A stretch of 64,000 nucleotides of DNA from Paenibacillus odorifer (GTDB lineage: Bacteria > Bacillota > Bacilli > Paenibacillales > Paenibacillaceae), in assembly GCF_000758725.1 (NCBI RefSeq), contig NZ_CP009428.1, positions 868,001 to 932,000 of the forward strand, read 5' to 3'. The translations under genes were made by a program, and so were the position numbers. The notes beneath the pieces were generated by a model. The model was not told the origin of the DNA and ran no database searches. It saw only the letters and a program-made list of their open reading frames with translations. Below are positions 33,366-43,531 of this stretch, piece by piece (position 1 is the stretch's first letter; every line of letters starts with the position of its first letter).

Positions 33366-36300
33366 ATGAACAGGTTATTTAAACAAGCAGTATCCATGAC
33401 ACTAGCCTTCGTTATGGTACTGGGACTTACATTTACAGGAATGCCAGCTTTTGCAGAAGACAGCAATGAGGATGCTGGATTACTGCAATTACAAACGCTA
33501 GAGCCAATTACACTACTGGCGGGCAATTCTACATGGAAATATCTAGATAACGGAACGGATCAAGGTTCGGTATGGCGGTCTGTTTACGATGATTCTACAT
33601 GGGCATCAGGCCAAGCGCCGCTTGGTTATAAAGATTCTGGGGCCGGAGTCAGCAGCAAGCAATTTGGTGCTCTGAATACAAATATAAGCTACGGTTCGGA
33701 TAAAAAGAAGAAATATCGTACTTCCTATTTCCGTACAAATGTAACTGTGAATAAGGAAGAAATTACAAAATCGGATAAAGTATTGGGTAATTTTGCATTT
33801 GATGACGGAGTTGTGCTGTATCTGAACGGTGCAGAAATCTACCGCGAGGCTATGCCAGCTGGTGAAATCGACTATCAGACACTTAGTACAACTAATGGCA
33901 GTGATCCAAATGAGTATACAAAGGTTGACCTAACGGAAATCGTAAAAGCCAATCTGAAGGATGGAAGTAATGAGCTTTCAGCTGAAGTTCACCAGACGGG
34001 AGACACTAGCTCTGACCTTTATTGGGATATGAGCCTGATTGCTTATCCTGTAGTGGAGACAGTAGAACCTGGAGTTGGGAAGCCAGATTCTATCGCAATT
34101 ACTTTTAATGGCAACCCGCAGACTAGTATGGGATTTAACTGGTATGCACCTGAAAGTGTGACTGGCACCAAACTGGAAGTGGTAGAAGCTTCTAAATTGG
34201 AGAATGGCCAGTTTCCAGCGGCAGGAGCTCAATTGTATGAAGGAACATCCGTTACAACTAGTGTGTATATGACAAAAGCGGATAAATCAGCTAAAAAACC
34301 ACTTGTGCTAACCAGCCATAAGGTAATAGCGGATCATCTGCAGCCGGGCACGGAATATGCTTACCGTGCTGGAGATGGACAAGCTGATAATTGGAGCGAC
34401 GTAGGAACTTTTAAGACAGAACGTTCCAGCAACCAAGCTTTTAAATTCCTATATACAACGGATTCCCAAGGAACAACTGAAGAAGATTTTGATATCTGGA
34501 ATCATACCCTTCAAGAAGGATTAGCTAAATTCCCGGAAAGTGAGTTTATTCTGAATTCTGGTGATTTGGTGGATAACGGTGATATTGAGGAGCAATGGGG
34601 ATGGTTTTTCAATAAGCCTAAGGATATTTTAGCGAATATTCCGTTGGTGCCTTTGGTAGGCAACCATGAAAGCAAAAATTATAGCAATTATAGCTCTCAT
34701 TTTAACTTGCCGAATGTATCGAATACAGGTGCGAAACCTGATGGTTCTGTATATTCTTTTGACTACGGTTCAGCGCACTTTATGGTAATTAATACAGAAT
34801 ATTATGGTGCAAGCTCGAATCTTGAGAATAACGAAATTTACAATAAACAAGTGGAGTGGCTTCGGAGCGAAGCGGCAAAAAGCAATCAGAAATGGAAGGT
34901 TGTGCTTCTGCATAAATCTCCTTATTCCGTTGCCAATCACACCAATGATACAGATGTACTCTTTTACAGAGCGCAATTAACGAAGGTGTTTGATGAGCTT
35001 GGTATCGACATGGTAATTGGCGGGCATGACCACACCTTTGCTAGAAGCTATCAGATGTACAACAACAAGCCATTGACGGATATTGTTCCGGACTCAAACG
35101 GAGTAGTAACTGATCCTAAGGGTACTTTATACCTGATTACAAATGCAGCGGGCAATAAGAAATACAACGTAGCTTCAGGAACATTCCCTTTTGCAGCTAA
35201 ATACGGACAGCCTGGCAAGGAAATGTTCACGGGGATGACGGTAACGAATGATGAGCTATCTTACGAAGCCTACACCACAACAACTGGTGGTTCTACAGAC
35301 TTGTATGATAACTACAGCATTCATAAATCGGAAGTAGCAGTTAAACCTGTGCAAAATGCAAAGGCTACTGCAGCAGATGGTGGTAAAATAACGTTGACTT
35401 GGGATGCGCCAGCTTCCGGTGCACCAGTGTCTGGATATCGAATTTATGAGCAAAATGATCTGGTATCCGCAAATTGGATGGTCAGTGTTCCTAATGAAGA
35501 AGGTAAAACTTCTTATACTTACACTGTAGAAAATACTAATCCAAACCAAACCTATCAATTTGTTATCAAAGCTGTAAGTGAAAGAACAAATTCAGAAGCT
35601 GCTATCGCTTCAACGGATTCGATTAAAAAAGTTACAGTTACCTTTAATGGCGATCCAGTGAGTGCAAAAGGATTCACTTGGTACACAGCGTTGAAGTCTA
35701 CTGGAAACGATCTGCAGGTTGTAGAAAATACGGGCGTTACTCCAGACTTTGCTAAGGCTGCTGAGTTTACAGGACGTTCGGCGGTTTCCAGAAATTCAAA
35801 GGATGAATTAGTTCATAAAGCGGAAGCTTCTGGCCTGAAAGCTGATACAAAATACTACTTCCGTGTAGGTGATAAAGCACTAGGCCTGTGGAGTGCAGTG
35901 GGAACTTTTGAAACTGCCGCTAAGACAGGAGCATTTACTTTCATCGATTTGGCTGATACACAGGCTAAGACCGAAGATGAAGCGATTCTTTCCGGTGAAA
36001 CGATGGCAAAAGCACTTACGACGTTCCCGAATGCTGAGTTTGTGGCGATTAACGGAGATATCGTAGATACCGGAACTAATGAATCACAATGGAATTGGTT
36101 GCTTGGTCATTCGCAGGATACCCTGCTTAACACGACCATCGTGCCTGTTGCGGGGAATCATGAGGATAAGGCAAATGCCTTCTATGAGCACTACAATATT
36201 AAGGAAGCACCGGGCTCTGCAACAGAAACTGGAGCATATTATTCCTATGACTACAGCAATGCTCACTTTGTAGTCCTGAATACAAATGAGAATTCCGATG

Positions 36301-37736
36301 AATTTGCTAACTTCAGCCAAGCACAGTTGGATTGGATGAAGGCTGACGTAAAAGCAGCGAAGGCTGCTGGTGCGAAGTGGATTATCGTAGCTATGCATAA
36401 AGGTCCATACACAACCTCTAACCATGCTACTGACAAAGACATTATGGGTACAAATGGAGAAAGAGCGAAGGTTGCTCCAATGATGGCTGAACTGGGCATT
36501 GACTTGGTTCTTCAAGGACACGACCATATTTATGCCCGGACCAAGCCAATTAAAGCTGATGGAACTGCGGCAGACACAGTGAAGATCAAGGAAAGCTTCA
36601 ATGGTCAAACTGTAGAGTACACAGTAAATCCAGATGGAACGATTTATCTGATCCCAGCTACAGCGGGAGCGAAGGTTTACTACAAGAACATGAAACCAGA
36701 ATTGGGAGATGCGTATTATAATCTCTTCGAAGTAGCAAATGAGAATACAGCAGCAAAATACGGACCGGACCCAAGTGATGCTACGCGTCCAAAACGCGGT
36801 CAAGTTCAGACCTTTGTAGGTATTACTGTAGATGCTGGCAAATTAACAGCTGTATCTTATGAGATCGATCAGAATATTAATGATGCTAAACCGTACGTTC
36901 TGGAAGAGTTCGGTATTCTTAAAGAAGCAGATCCGGAAGTAAATCCAACACCAGAACCGACAACAACGCCGACAACGGAACCGACAACAGCGCCAACGAC
37001 GGAACCGACAACGGCGCCAACGACGGAACCGACAACAGCGCCAACGACAGCACCAACAGCAGCACCAACAACAGGATCATCAACAGGTCCAGTGGCAACA
37101 ACAAAACCGACAGCAACACCAACGCCAACAGTAGCACCAACAGCTACACCAGCACCAACAACGGTGCCTACACCATCTGCAACGCCAGTAGTCAAACCAT
37201 CATTGACGGATACTGGCAGCCATTGGGCAGCAGCGGCTATTGAGAAAGCAGTAGCAGGGGGCTTCGTTAGCGGTTATCCGGATAATACTTTCCGCCCTAA
37301 TCAGAAAGTAAATCGGGTTGAATTTATCACTATGCTGGCTCGTGCCCTGCAATTGCCGGACAGTGGTAACACTTCAAGCTTTAAGGATTCAGCGAAGATT
37401 CCGGCATGGGCTAAGTCCTTTGTAGCTCAGGCAGTAGCTTTGCAAATTATCAGCGGCTATGACGATGGTACCTTCCGTCCTACGCAGGAGCTTACTCGCA
37501 CTGAATTAGCAGTTATGGTTGTTAGGGCTCTGGGCATTACAGTAGATCCAAAAGCGACCTTAACCTTCAATGATGCTAAGGATGTACCCGCATGGGCAGT
37601 ACCATATATTGCGGCAGCAGCAGACGCGGGCATTGTGAATGGCATAGGACAAAACCGTTTCGCACCTAACCAGGTAGCGTCCCGGGCCGAAGCAGTAACA
37701 ATCATTCTGAACTTGCTTGAGAAGCAAGGAAAGTAA
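33366..37736 (+). CDS. SLH-anchored protein with two purple-acid-phosphatase-like metallophosphoesterase domains
   Basis: This 1456-residue exoprotein has a signal peptide ending near PAFA. Domains in order are a jelly-roll-like module (about 50-225), a purple acid phosphatase N-terminal domain (240-350), metallophosphoesterase 1 (about 358-600), a fibronectin type III module (about 655-750), a second phosphatase N-terminal domain (755-860), metallophosphoesterase 2 (about 865-1100), a Thr/Pro/Glu linker (about 1195-1280) and three SLH motifs (1285-1456). Both enzymatic domains keep metal-binding blocks: TTDSQG, NSGDLVDNG, GNHE and GGHDHTFARS in the first; LADTQ, NGDIVDTG, GNHE and QGHDHIYARTK in the second. 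It probably removes phosphate from extracellular phosphoesters at the cell wall. Substrate preference is unknown. It has its own promoter and terminator. Confidence 0.92.
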   Translation: MNRLFKQAVSMTLAFVMVLGLTFTGMPAFAEDSNEDAGLLQLQTLEPITLLAGNSTWKYLDNGTDQGSVWRSVYDDSTWASGQAPLGYKDSGAGVSSKQFGALNTNISYGSDKKKKYRTSYFRTNVTVNKEEITKSDKVLGNFAFDDGVVLYLNGAEIYREAMPAGEIDYQTLSTTNGSDPNEYTKVDLTEIVKANLKDGSNELSAEVHQTGDTSSDLYWDMSLIAYPVVETVEPGVGKPDSIAITFNGNPQTSMGFNWYAPESVTGTKLEVVEASKLENGQFPAAGAQLYEGTSVTTSVYMTKADKSAKKPLVLTSHKVIADHLQPGTEYAYRAGDGQADNWSDVGTFKTERSSNQAFKFLYTTDSQGTTEEDFDIWNHTLQEGLAKFPESEFILNSGDLVDNGDIEEQWGWFFNKPKDILANIPLVPLVGNHESKNYSNYSSHFNLPNVSNTGAKPDGSVYSFDYGSAHFMVINTEYYGASSNLENNEIYNKQVEWLRSEAAKSNQKWKVVLLHKSPYSVANHTNDTDVLFYRAQLTKVFDELGIDMVIGGHDHTFARSYQMYNNKPLTDIVPDSNGVVTDPKGTLYLITNAAGNKKYNVASGTFPFAAKYGQPGKEMFTGMTVTNDELSYEAYTTTTGGSTDLYDNYSIHKSEVAVKPVQNAKATAADGGKITLTWDAPASGAPVSGYRIYEQNDLVSANWMVSVPNEEGKTSYTYTVENTNPNQTYQFVIKAVSERTNSEAAIASTDSIKKVTVTFNGDPVSAKGFTWYTALKSTGNDLQVVENTGVTPDFAKAAEFTGRSAVSRNSKDELVHKAEASGLKADTKYYFRVGDKALGLWSAVGTFETAAKTGAFTFIDLADTQAKTEDEAILSGETMAKALTTFPNAEFVAINGDIVDTGTNESQWNWLLGHSQDTLLNTTIVPVAGNHEDKANAFYEHYNIKEAPGSATETGAYYSYDYSNAHFVVLNTNENSDEFANFSQAQLDWMKADVKAAKAAGAKWIIVAMHKGPYTTSNHATDKDIMGTNGERAKVAPMMAELGIDLVLQGHDHIYARTKPIKADGTAADTVKIKESFNGQTVEYTVNPDGTIYLIPATAGAKVYYKNMKPELGDAYYNLFEVANENTAAKYGPDPSDATRPKRGQVQTFVGITVDAGKLTAVSYEIDQNINDAKPYVLEEFGILKEADPEVNPTPEPTTTPTTEPTTAPTTEPTTAPTTEPTTAPTTAPTAAPTTGSSTGPVATTKPTATPTPTVAPTATPAPTTVPTPSATPVVKPSLTDTGSHWAAAAIEKAVAGGFVSGYPDNTFRPNQKVNRVEFITMLARALQLPDSGNTSSFKDSAKIPAWAKSFVAQAVALQIISGYDDGTFRPTQELTRTELAVMVVRALGITVDPKATLTFNDAKDVPAWAVPYIAAAADAGIVNGIGQNRFAPNQVASRAEAVTIILNLLEKQGK
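36977..37048 (+). repeat. 24-bp coding minisatellite (Thr/Pro/Glu linker)
   Basis: Three head-to-tail 24-bp units begin at 36977, 37001 and 37025 and differ at a single base. They encode the EPTTAPTT repeats of the flexible linker. Less regular copies flank them on both sides. The long open frames on the opposite strand here are by-products of this repeat. Confidence 0.9.
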
Positions 37737-37753
37737 CTAAATCGGATGGTTTG

Positions 37754-37806
37754 AAAAAAGATTGCCTCAAGGTCATCGTTGATGACGGAGAGACAATCTT
37801 TTTTTC
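37754..37806 (+). terminator. Intrinsic terminator after the phosphoesterase gene
   Basis: AAAGATTG with CTC pairs with GAG and CAATCTTT, enclosing an inner GTCATC/GATGAC stem, and seven Ts follow. Confidence 0.85.
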
Positions 37807-37835
37807 GTAGCTGGGTAGTCTGAGGGAGGGCGGCG

Positions 37836-37930
37836 ATACGGCGGAGTGGCGTGAAAGAGGGGCAAAAGTGCCTCTGATTTGAGCGAATACGGCGGAGTGG
37901 CGGAGATAAGAGGCAAAAGAGGCCACGCTT
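37836..37930. repeat. 51-bp intergenic tandem repeat (two units)
   Basis: The 16-mer ATACGGCGGAGTGGCG occurs at 37836-37851 and again at 37887-37902, exactly 51 bp apart. Each copy is followed by a purine-rich stretch and a GGCAAAAG core. The first unit forms an AGAGG/CCTCT hairpin around it. No gene is visible in 37737-38297 apart from this repeat, the terminator and the regulatory sites before the GH85 gene. Short frames here are low-complexity. Confidence 0.75.
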
Positions 37931-38121
37931 CTTTATCCTCTTTATATTTTCAACCAACATATGTTTAACAACCCACTCATTGCCAGGATATCGATCCCTG
38001 CTGGCGCGATAATCTTTAATTTATCCAGCATATCTTTAATTTTGCGGCTATTTGTAAGGAAAGATCTGGGTTAGATTAGGGTGGACTAATCAAAGTAAGA
38101 CAGGGGGGGTGCCGACAAATA

Positions 38122-38162
38122 TGAATGCGCTTGCACATATGTGGTTGGATACAGAATGTGCA
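38122..38162. promoter_or_regulatory. cre-like box and inverted repeat upstream of the GH85 gene
   Basis: TGAATGCGCTTGCA (38122-38135) resembles a cre box, keeping TG, the central CG and CA. Overlapping it, TGCACAT (38132-38138) and ATGTGCA (38156-38162) form a perfect 7-bp inverted repeat with a 17-bp spacer. These sites lie 135-175 bp upstream of the endoglycosidase start and could bind CcpA and a pathway regulator. Confidence 0.45.
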
Positions 38163-38297
38163 GGCAGAAGAGGGTAGGAGCGGCAGAGGGACGGGATAAC
38201 AGAAGTAATCTACTTGCTGTTCGGCGATATACTGAGCACACATTACGCTTCATGGATGAGAGTAACCGAAACAACTACAGGACGAGGAGAGTGGAAA

Positions 38298-41200
38298 ATG
38301 AACCTTCACACCGGTAAAAAGGCGCGTCGTAAGCTGACATCAGCTGTTCTGGCGGCAGCTTTGCTAGTTTCAGGACTTCCCCTAACGGCTTACGCCGGCG
38401 ATACGTGGCCTTTTACAGGAGACAGTGCGCCGGGTGCCAATCAGCCTAATGTACATGGATATACGAGCAGCCATATTGCGAACTGGAGTCCGGCAACTGA
38501 TCCGGATGCAGAGCTGTTGAGATCGCGGGTGCCGCTGCAGAAGCGGAATGCCCCATTTGCTGCAACCCAAGCTAACCCAGCGCTTAGCGCAGACACACAG
38601 ATGATCAACGTTGCTGGCGACTACGGGAATGCTTTTATTGAGAACGCGCCGTATACGAACAAGTTTGCGCAGTATCATTTTAACTTTTGGCAATATATTG
38701 ATTACTACTCCTATTGGCACGGTACAGCAACTGCGTACACCCCGCCGGAATATTATGGTGAATTGGCCCAGAAGGACTGGCAGCAAAAATGGTTCGAATT
38801 CGGCATGCTGAATATCCCGAACCCTACCTACACCGATGCAGCGCATAAGAACGGCGTGCTGTCATTGGCGGGAATCTTTTTTTCCAATAATGACCGTGGA
38901 CAGCAGACGTACAAACAAATGATAGTTAAAGACGAGAATGGTAATTTTCCGGTGGCGGATAAACTGATCGAGATGGCCGGATATTTCGGGTTTGACGGTT
39001 ATTTTGTAAATCAGGAAGAGATGAATCCGAATGTCGCGACCCAGGATATCCCCGATTACATCGCTTTTATGAAGGTGCTGCAAGAGGGCGGCCTATATGT
39101 ACAGTGGTATGACTCTCTGAACACCAATACCGGTGCTAATGCGTTCGCCCGGACGATTAATGATACCAATATCTCCTTTTTAGTGGATAAAAGCACCAAG
39201 GAACCCGTCTCCAATTCGTTTTTCTTCGACTACGGGGCTGGCAATACACAGATTACCAACGCGGCTAATTACTTAAGCAATCTGAATGCCAGTCTGGGAA
39301 CAAGCTACAACTTGTTTGACGTTGGTTTTGCAGGGCTGGAAGCAGGCCGCGACCGGTTCAAGTCCGTTAACGGAACAGCGTTGATGAACAAGCTGGACAG
39401 CAATGGCTTGCCACGGCTCAGCTTGGCTACACTCGGTGCGGACTTCGTTCATGCCGGTCTGGATGAGGACATGAACCTGTCTTACCCGGTCTCGCACAGA
39501 TCCGAAAATGACTACCAATGGATGACAAAACTGCGTGAGCAGCTATGGTGGTCAGGCCCGAACGTGGACCCTAAGAATACGGTCAAATCGGCAACCAATA
39601 CTGTTTCCGATGTTTATGCCGACAACCGTTACTGGCCGGGAATCTCCTCCGTCATTGCGGAGCGTTCGGTAATTAAGGACAAGAACTTTTACACCAATTT
39701 TAACACTGGACAGGGCTTGTCCTATTCCGTGAACGGTGAAGTATCGAACCCGGATGAGTGGTCTAATATGAGCCTGCAGGATATCCCGGTGACTTGGCAG
39801 TGGTGGCAGGATACTGCTGGCAATAAGCTTACTGTAGATTTTGATTATGGACCGGAGTACAACCTTGCGGGCACAAACCGGTACAACTATGAGCAGATCG
39901 GTGCGTATAACGGTGGCAGTTCACTGGTGGTGAACGGCAATCTGAATGCGAAGAACTTCTTGCGTCTGTACAAAACAGAGCTGGAGGTCAATGGCAACTC
40001 CAAGCTGTCGATCAGCTTCAATAAGCCATCTGCCACGGATGCTTCGGCGATGGCGGTAGGACTCATCCTGGCTGATGATCCGAATACCGTAGTAGAGGTC
40101 GCTATTCCAAACAGTGGTCAGCACTCGGAAGGTTGGGTGACAAAGGAGTTGGACCTGAGTGCATACGCGGGTCATAATATTGCAGCCCTTGGACTGGTCT
40201 TCGATCCCGGGCAAGGAACAGCGTCCACCTACCAGATGAACGTCGGACAGCTGCGCGTTTATGACGGGTCTGCCGTAAAGCCCGCAGCTCCTGCGGAATT
40301 AGCAGTTGCGGAAGCTTTTACAGATACAGGTGAAATGGTTGTGAAGTGGAAGCTAGATCCCGATTACACTAAGATCAAGCAATATAATGTGTACGTGAAT
40401 GATGTATTTATGGGCGGCAAATACGATGAGGTGTTCTATCTGAAGCATCTCCCGGTGAAATCCGGAACCCTTAAAGTGGTTGCAGTGGGTGCGGATGGAG
40501 TGGAGGGCGAAGCGGCATCGTTGGCTTTTGATCTGGATGCGGCGGTTTCCGGAGTGAAGGTGGATTCAAGCGCGGACGGGGAGTTGACTGTGAACTGGAC
40601 GAACTCCGCCCAAGCTTCCGGTGACATTACCGTTCGAGTGCAGTCCTTGAATTGGATTACGACATCCGAACCGGTGTCACAGCAAGTGGTTGTCCCGGCA
40701 GGTGCAAGCACTGCGCTGTTCACGGGGATGCCGGTAAACGGCGATGATTACATTGTCACCGTTACCGCAGGCAACACCGATCCAGTCTCGGTCAGCGGCC
40801 GGTTCATCGACACGGTCGCGGAACCTTACGCGGAAGAATGGTCCTGGACGGACGGTAAGCTGAATCTGCCGATGCCGAATACCAGGGACTGGCGGTATAT
40901 GTATGTGTATGAAGATGGGAATCCGAAATCTTTTGCCACAACGTATAGCTCTGGCAATAAGCCGATGATTATCCGTGGACGGACAACTAAGGCGAGCTTA
41001 AGCTTTACCTCGACGGCAAAAGTTGTGCATGTGGTGATGGAGGATTATGCAGGCAACCGCTCCAAACCGGTCTATCTGAAAGGCAGCTATCCCGTTCTCT
41101 TTGATGCTAATGGGGGTGAACCAGCAAATACTGTGGCCGAGGCTGTGTATGGCACTTTGCTCTTGGAGCCTACGGGCATTGCCAGAGAGGGCTATGACCT

Positions 41201-43352
41201 GGAAGGCTGGTACGTTGGAGAAGGAGAAGGTGCGCGAAGATGGAATTTTGCCGAAGATCTAATAACCGGAGAACTGAACTTACAGGCGAAGTGGGCCTTG
41301 CAAGCTCCAAAGGTGCAGATCGTAGGGGAAGGCTCCTTCCGTGAAAATACGTCCGCGACACTAACGGCAGTTGCCACTGGCGCAGGGCAGCTGACTTATG
41401 CCTGGTATGCGGACACAGGCAGCGGTTATGGAGATGCGTTGGGAATGTCCGCCACCTATACTATCCCTGCTTTGACTACCGGGATGGATGGCAATAAGTA
41501 CAAGGTCATCGTCATCAATGAATCTGGTGACAGCAGTGAAGCAGAGTACACACTTAACGTAACTCCGGCTGAAGCACCATGGGAAGCGCCTGATTTCATA
41601 ACCGATCTTCCTTCTGCACTTGATGTCATTGCTGGTGAAGAAGTGAAGCTGTTCGTACAGATCCGCGGGGATGTGGAATCGGTTCGCTGGGAGACGAAGG
41701 CAGCAACCGCAGAGGAATGGACTGTAGCGGAGAGCGTGACTTCGGCGGTATACGCATTTACTGCTTCTGAAGCAGACAGCGGTACGCAGTTCCGTGTGGC
41801 TCTGACTGGAAAAGAGGGAACGGAGCCTTCAACAAGAACCGGTAATGAACTTACGGTGACAGTACATCCGGCACCGGATGCGCCAATTATCACCGCTTAT
41901 AGCGTAGATAAGAATCCGGCAGCTGTAGGTGATAAGGTGTCTTTTGCCGTAGTGGCTTCTGCAGTTTATGGCGAGTTAAGCTACCAATGGTTGAAAAACG
42001 GGCAGGCCGTTGAAGGCGCTGTGGAGCGTGATTATACGATTGCTTCTGCAAAAGAAACAGACAGCGGCGAATACACGGCCGTAGTCACCAACACCAAAAT
42101 ACTGAATGGCCGCCCTTATACGGCTGTTCAAAAGAGCGGGATTATTGATTTGGAGGTCCACAATACTCCTGTATCTACACCGCAGCCGACATCGGCTCCA
42201 GGGACAGGTACGGGAACTGGCGGAACGACTCCGGCAGCGACAGCAACGCCGCTTCCAAGTCCGACTAGTGCAACATTGACTGTTCCAGCAAGTGCACTCA
42301 GTACATCTACTGAGAACGGAAAAGTGACGGTAAATGTGCCGGCAGGCGTTACAGCTATCGAGCTGCCTGTGAATGCAGGTGAATTGCTAGGGATCCGTCA
42401 ACTTGAATTGGCCGCCTCGGGAACCACACTTGGTATTGCGCCGGAATTGCTGGTGCAATTGAAGGCTCTGCTTAATGAAGCTCAAGCTTCAGGCAGCAAG
42501 ATTCAGGTGAAGCTCAGCCCGGAAACTTTGAACATGAGCACACTGAAAGCAGAGCGTGGGGTGGTCTTGCGGGGTACGGGGATGACGTTTGATCTGAGCA
42601 TCATCGCGGGGAATGGTACATCTAACCGTCTTCCAAGCTTCAGCAAACCAGTAACCATACAATGGAGTGCAGCAAATACGGATTATAATACTAATTTGCT
42701 TGGTTTATATGCTATTGCTGAAGGGGGTTCGCTTACCTATCTCGGCGGAGTATACGCGAATGGCTTCCTGCTAGGAGAGTTTAGCGGAACAGGCAGGCTG
42801 GCTGTGCTGGAGTACAATAAATCCTTCGCTGACGTTCCGTCTACCCATTGGGCTGCGGACACTATCCGCCAGCTGGCGGCTAAACATCTGATACAAGGCA
42901 CTTCCGAAAATGGATTTGAGCCCGCCCGCAGTATTACAAGAGCGGAATTTGTGAAGCTGCTGGCTGGCGTGCTGGGACTGCAAGCTCAGGCGGAATTGAA
43001 ATTTAGTGATGTGCCATCTGGTGTATGGTATGAGCAGGACCTGGCGCGTCTGGTCCGGGCAGGTATTGTAGGCGGACGCACTGCTGAACACTTCGATCCG
43101 AGTGCGAACATCAGCCGCCAGGAGATTGTGACTATGCTAATGCGTGCCTATGTACTGGAGCATGGAGCGCTTCAGTCATCAGCCCCGGCAACATTCACCG
43201 ATTCCGGTGAGGTAGCAGCCTGGGCGGCAGACAGCGTGAATGCTGCGTCATCACTGGGTCTGGTGAATGGCCGCACGGACGGAAATTTTGTGCCCGGTGG
43301 CTTGGCGACCCGTGCCGAGGCTGCGCAGTTCATCTTGAATTACATCCGGTAG
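38298..43352 (+). CDS. SLH-anchored GH85 endo-beta-N-acetylglucosaminidase
   Basis: I chose ATG 38298 (MNLHTGKKARRKLTSAVLAA), after GAGGAGAG, giving 1684 residues with a signal peptide ending at AYA. The GH85 catalytic barrel covers about 90-430. The signature FDGYFVNQEE places the catalytic Asn238 and Glu240, the Asn-x-Glu pair of substrate-assisted endo-beta-GlcNAcases such as Endo D. Beta-sandwich and Fn3/Ig modules follow, then an InlB-type repeat (about 931-1004: FDANGG, GYDLEGWY), Ig-like domains (1004-1287), a Thr/Pro linker, a beta-rich domain and three SLH motifs (1506-1684). It should cut between the two core GlcNAc residues of N-glycans at the cell surface, feeding the transporter and mannosidases encoded downstream. 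Confidence 0.92.
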   Translation: MNLHTGKKARRKLTSAVLAAALLVSGLPLTAYAGDTWPFTGDSAPGANQPNVHGYTSSHIANWSPATDPDAELLRSRVPLQKRNAPFAATQANPALSADTQMINVAGDYGNAFIENAPYTNKFAQYHFNFWQYIDYYSYWHGTATAYTPPEYYGELAQKDWQQKWFEFGMLNIPNPTYTDAAHKNGVLSLAGIFFSNNDRGQQTYKQMIVKDENGNFPVADKLIEMAGYFGFDGYFVNQEEMNPNVATQDIPDYIAFMKVLQEGGLYVQWYDSLNTNTGANAFARTINDTNISFLVDKSTKEPVSNSFFFDYGAGNTQITNAANYLSNLNASLGTSYNLFDVGFAGLEAGRDRFKSVNGTALMNKLDSNGLPRLSLATLGADFVHAGLDEDMNLSYPVSHRSENDYQWMTKLREQLWWSGPNVDPKNTVKSATNTVSDVYADNRYWPGISSVIAERSVIKDKNFYTNFNTGQGLSYSVNGEVSNPDEWSNMSLQDIPVTWQWWQDTAGNKLTVDFDYGPEYNLAGTNRYNYEQIGAYNGGSSLVVNGNLNAKNFLRLYKTELEVNGNSKLSISFNKPSATDASAMAVGLILADDPNTVVEVAIPNSGQHSEGWVTKELDLSAYAGHNIAALGLVFDPGQGTASTYQMNVGQLRVYDGSAVKPAAPAELAVAEAFTDTGEMVVKWKLDPDYTKIKQYNVYVNDVFMGGKYDEVFYLKHLPVKSGTLKVVAVGADGVEGEAASLAFDLDAAVSGVKVDSSADGELTVNWTNSAQASGDITVRVQSLNWITTSEPVSQQVVVPAGASTALFTGMPVNGDDYIVTVTAGNTDPVSVSGRFIDTVAEPYAEEWSWTDGKLNLPMPNTRDWRYMYVYEDGNPKSFATTYSSGNKPMIIRGRTTKASLSFTSTAKVVHVVMEDYAGNRSKPVYLKGSYPVLFDANGGEPANTVAEAVYGTLLLEPTGIAREGYDLEGWYVGEGEGARRWNFAEDLITGELNLQAKWALQAPKVQIVGEGSFRENTSATLTAVATGAGQLTYAWYADTGSGYGDALGMSATYTIPALTTGMDGNKYKVIVINESGDSSEAEYTLNVTPAEAPWEAPDFITDLPSALDVIAGEEVKLFVQIRGDVESVRWETKAATAEEWTVAESVTSAVYAFTASEADSGTQFRVALTGKEGTEPSTRTGNELTVTVHPAPDAPIITAYSVDKNPAAVGDKVSFAVVASAVYGELSYQWLKNGQAVEGAVERDYTIASAKETDSGEYTAVVTNTKILNGRPYTAVQKSGIIDLEVHNTPVSTPQPTSAPGTGTGTGGTTPAATATPLPSPTSATLTVPASALSTSTENGKVTVNVPAGVTAIELPVNAGELLGIRQLELAASGTTLGIAPELLVQLKALLNEAQASGSKIQVKLSPETLNMSTLKAERGVVLRGTGMTFDLSIIAGNGTSNRLPSFSKPVTIQWSAANTDYNTNLLGLYAIAEGGSLTYLGGVYANGFLLGEFSGTGRLAVLEYNKSFADVPSTHWAADTIRQLAAKHLIQGTSENGFEPARSITRAEFVKLLAGVLGLQAQAELKFSDVPSGVWYEQDLARLVRAGIVGGRTAEHFDPSANISRQEIVTMLMRAYVLEHGALQSSAPATFTDSGEVAAWAADSVNAASSLGLVNGRTDGNFVPGGLATRAEAAQFILNYIR

Positions 43353-43371
43353 ATTATATAGTCCCACCCCG

Positions 43372-43415
43372 GTCTGCCCAAGGAGCCCTTTGCTCCATGG
43401 GCAGACTGTCTTTGC
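43372..43415 (+). terminator. Probable terminator after the GH85 gene
   Basis: GTCTGCCC and GGAG pair with CTCC and GGGCAGAC (43399-43406) around a short loop. The tail, TGTCTTTGCTT, is only moderately T-rich, so some readthrough into the two-component genes is possible. Confidence 0.6.
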
Positions 43416-43531
43416 TTAGCGGAGGAATGCAAGCTTTTACCAGCCACAGGCAGGAAGCACCTCATGCTATACTTTATTCATAATGACAAGCAGCGAGGCT
43501 TAGGCTTCCCCCCTGCTGTAGGAGGTTGCTG

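Noticed and set aside
36084..36803. 239-codon minus-strand frame in the phosphoesterase gene
   Set aside because: It lies wholly inside a well-supported coding region with conserved domains, has Cys/Trp/Ile-rich random composition and no ribosome binding site.
36869..37195. Gly/Val-rich minus-strand frame over the Thr/Pro/Glu linker
   Set aside because: It mirrors the 24-bp coding minisatellite and is a repeat artefact.
37836..37930. CRISPR array
   Set aside because: Only two repeat units with a related rather than unique intervening sequence, and no cas genes nearby.
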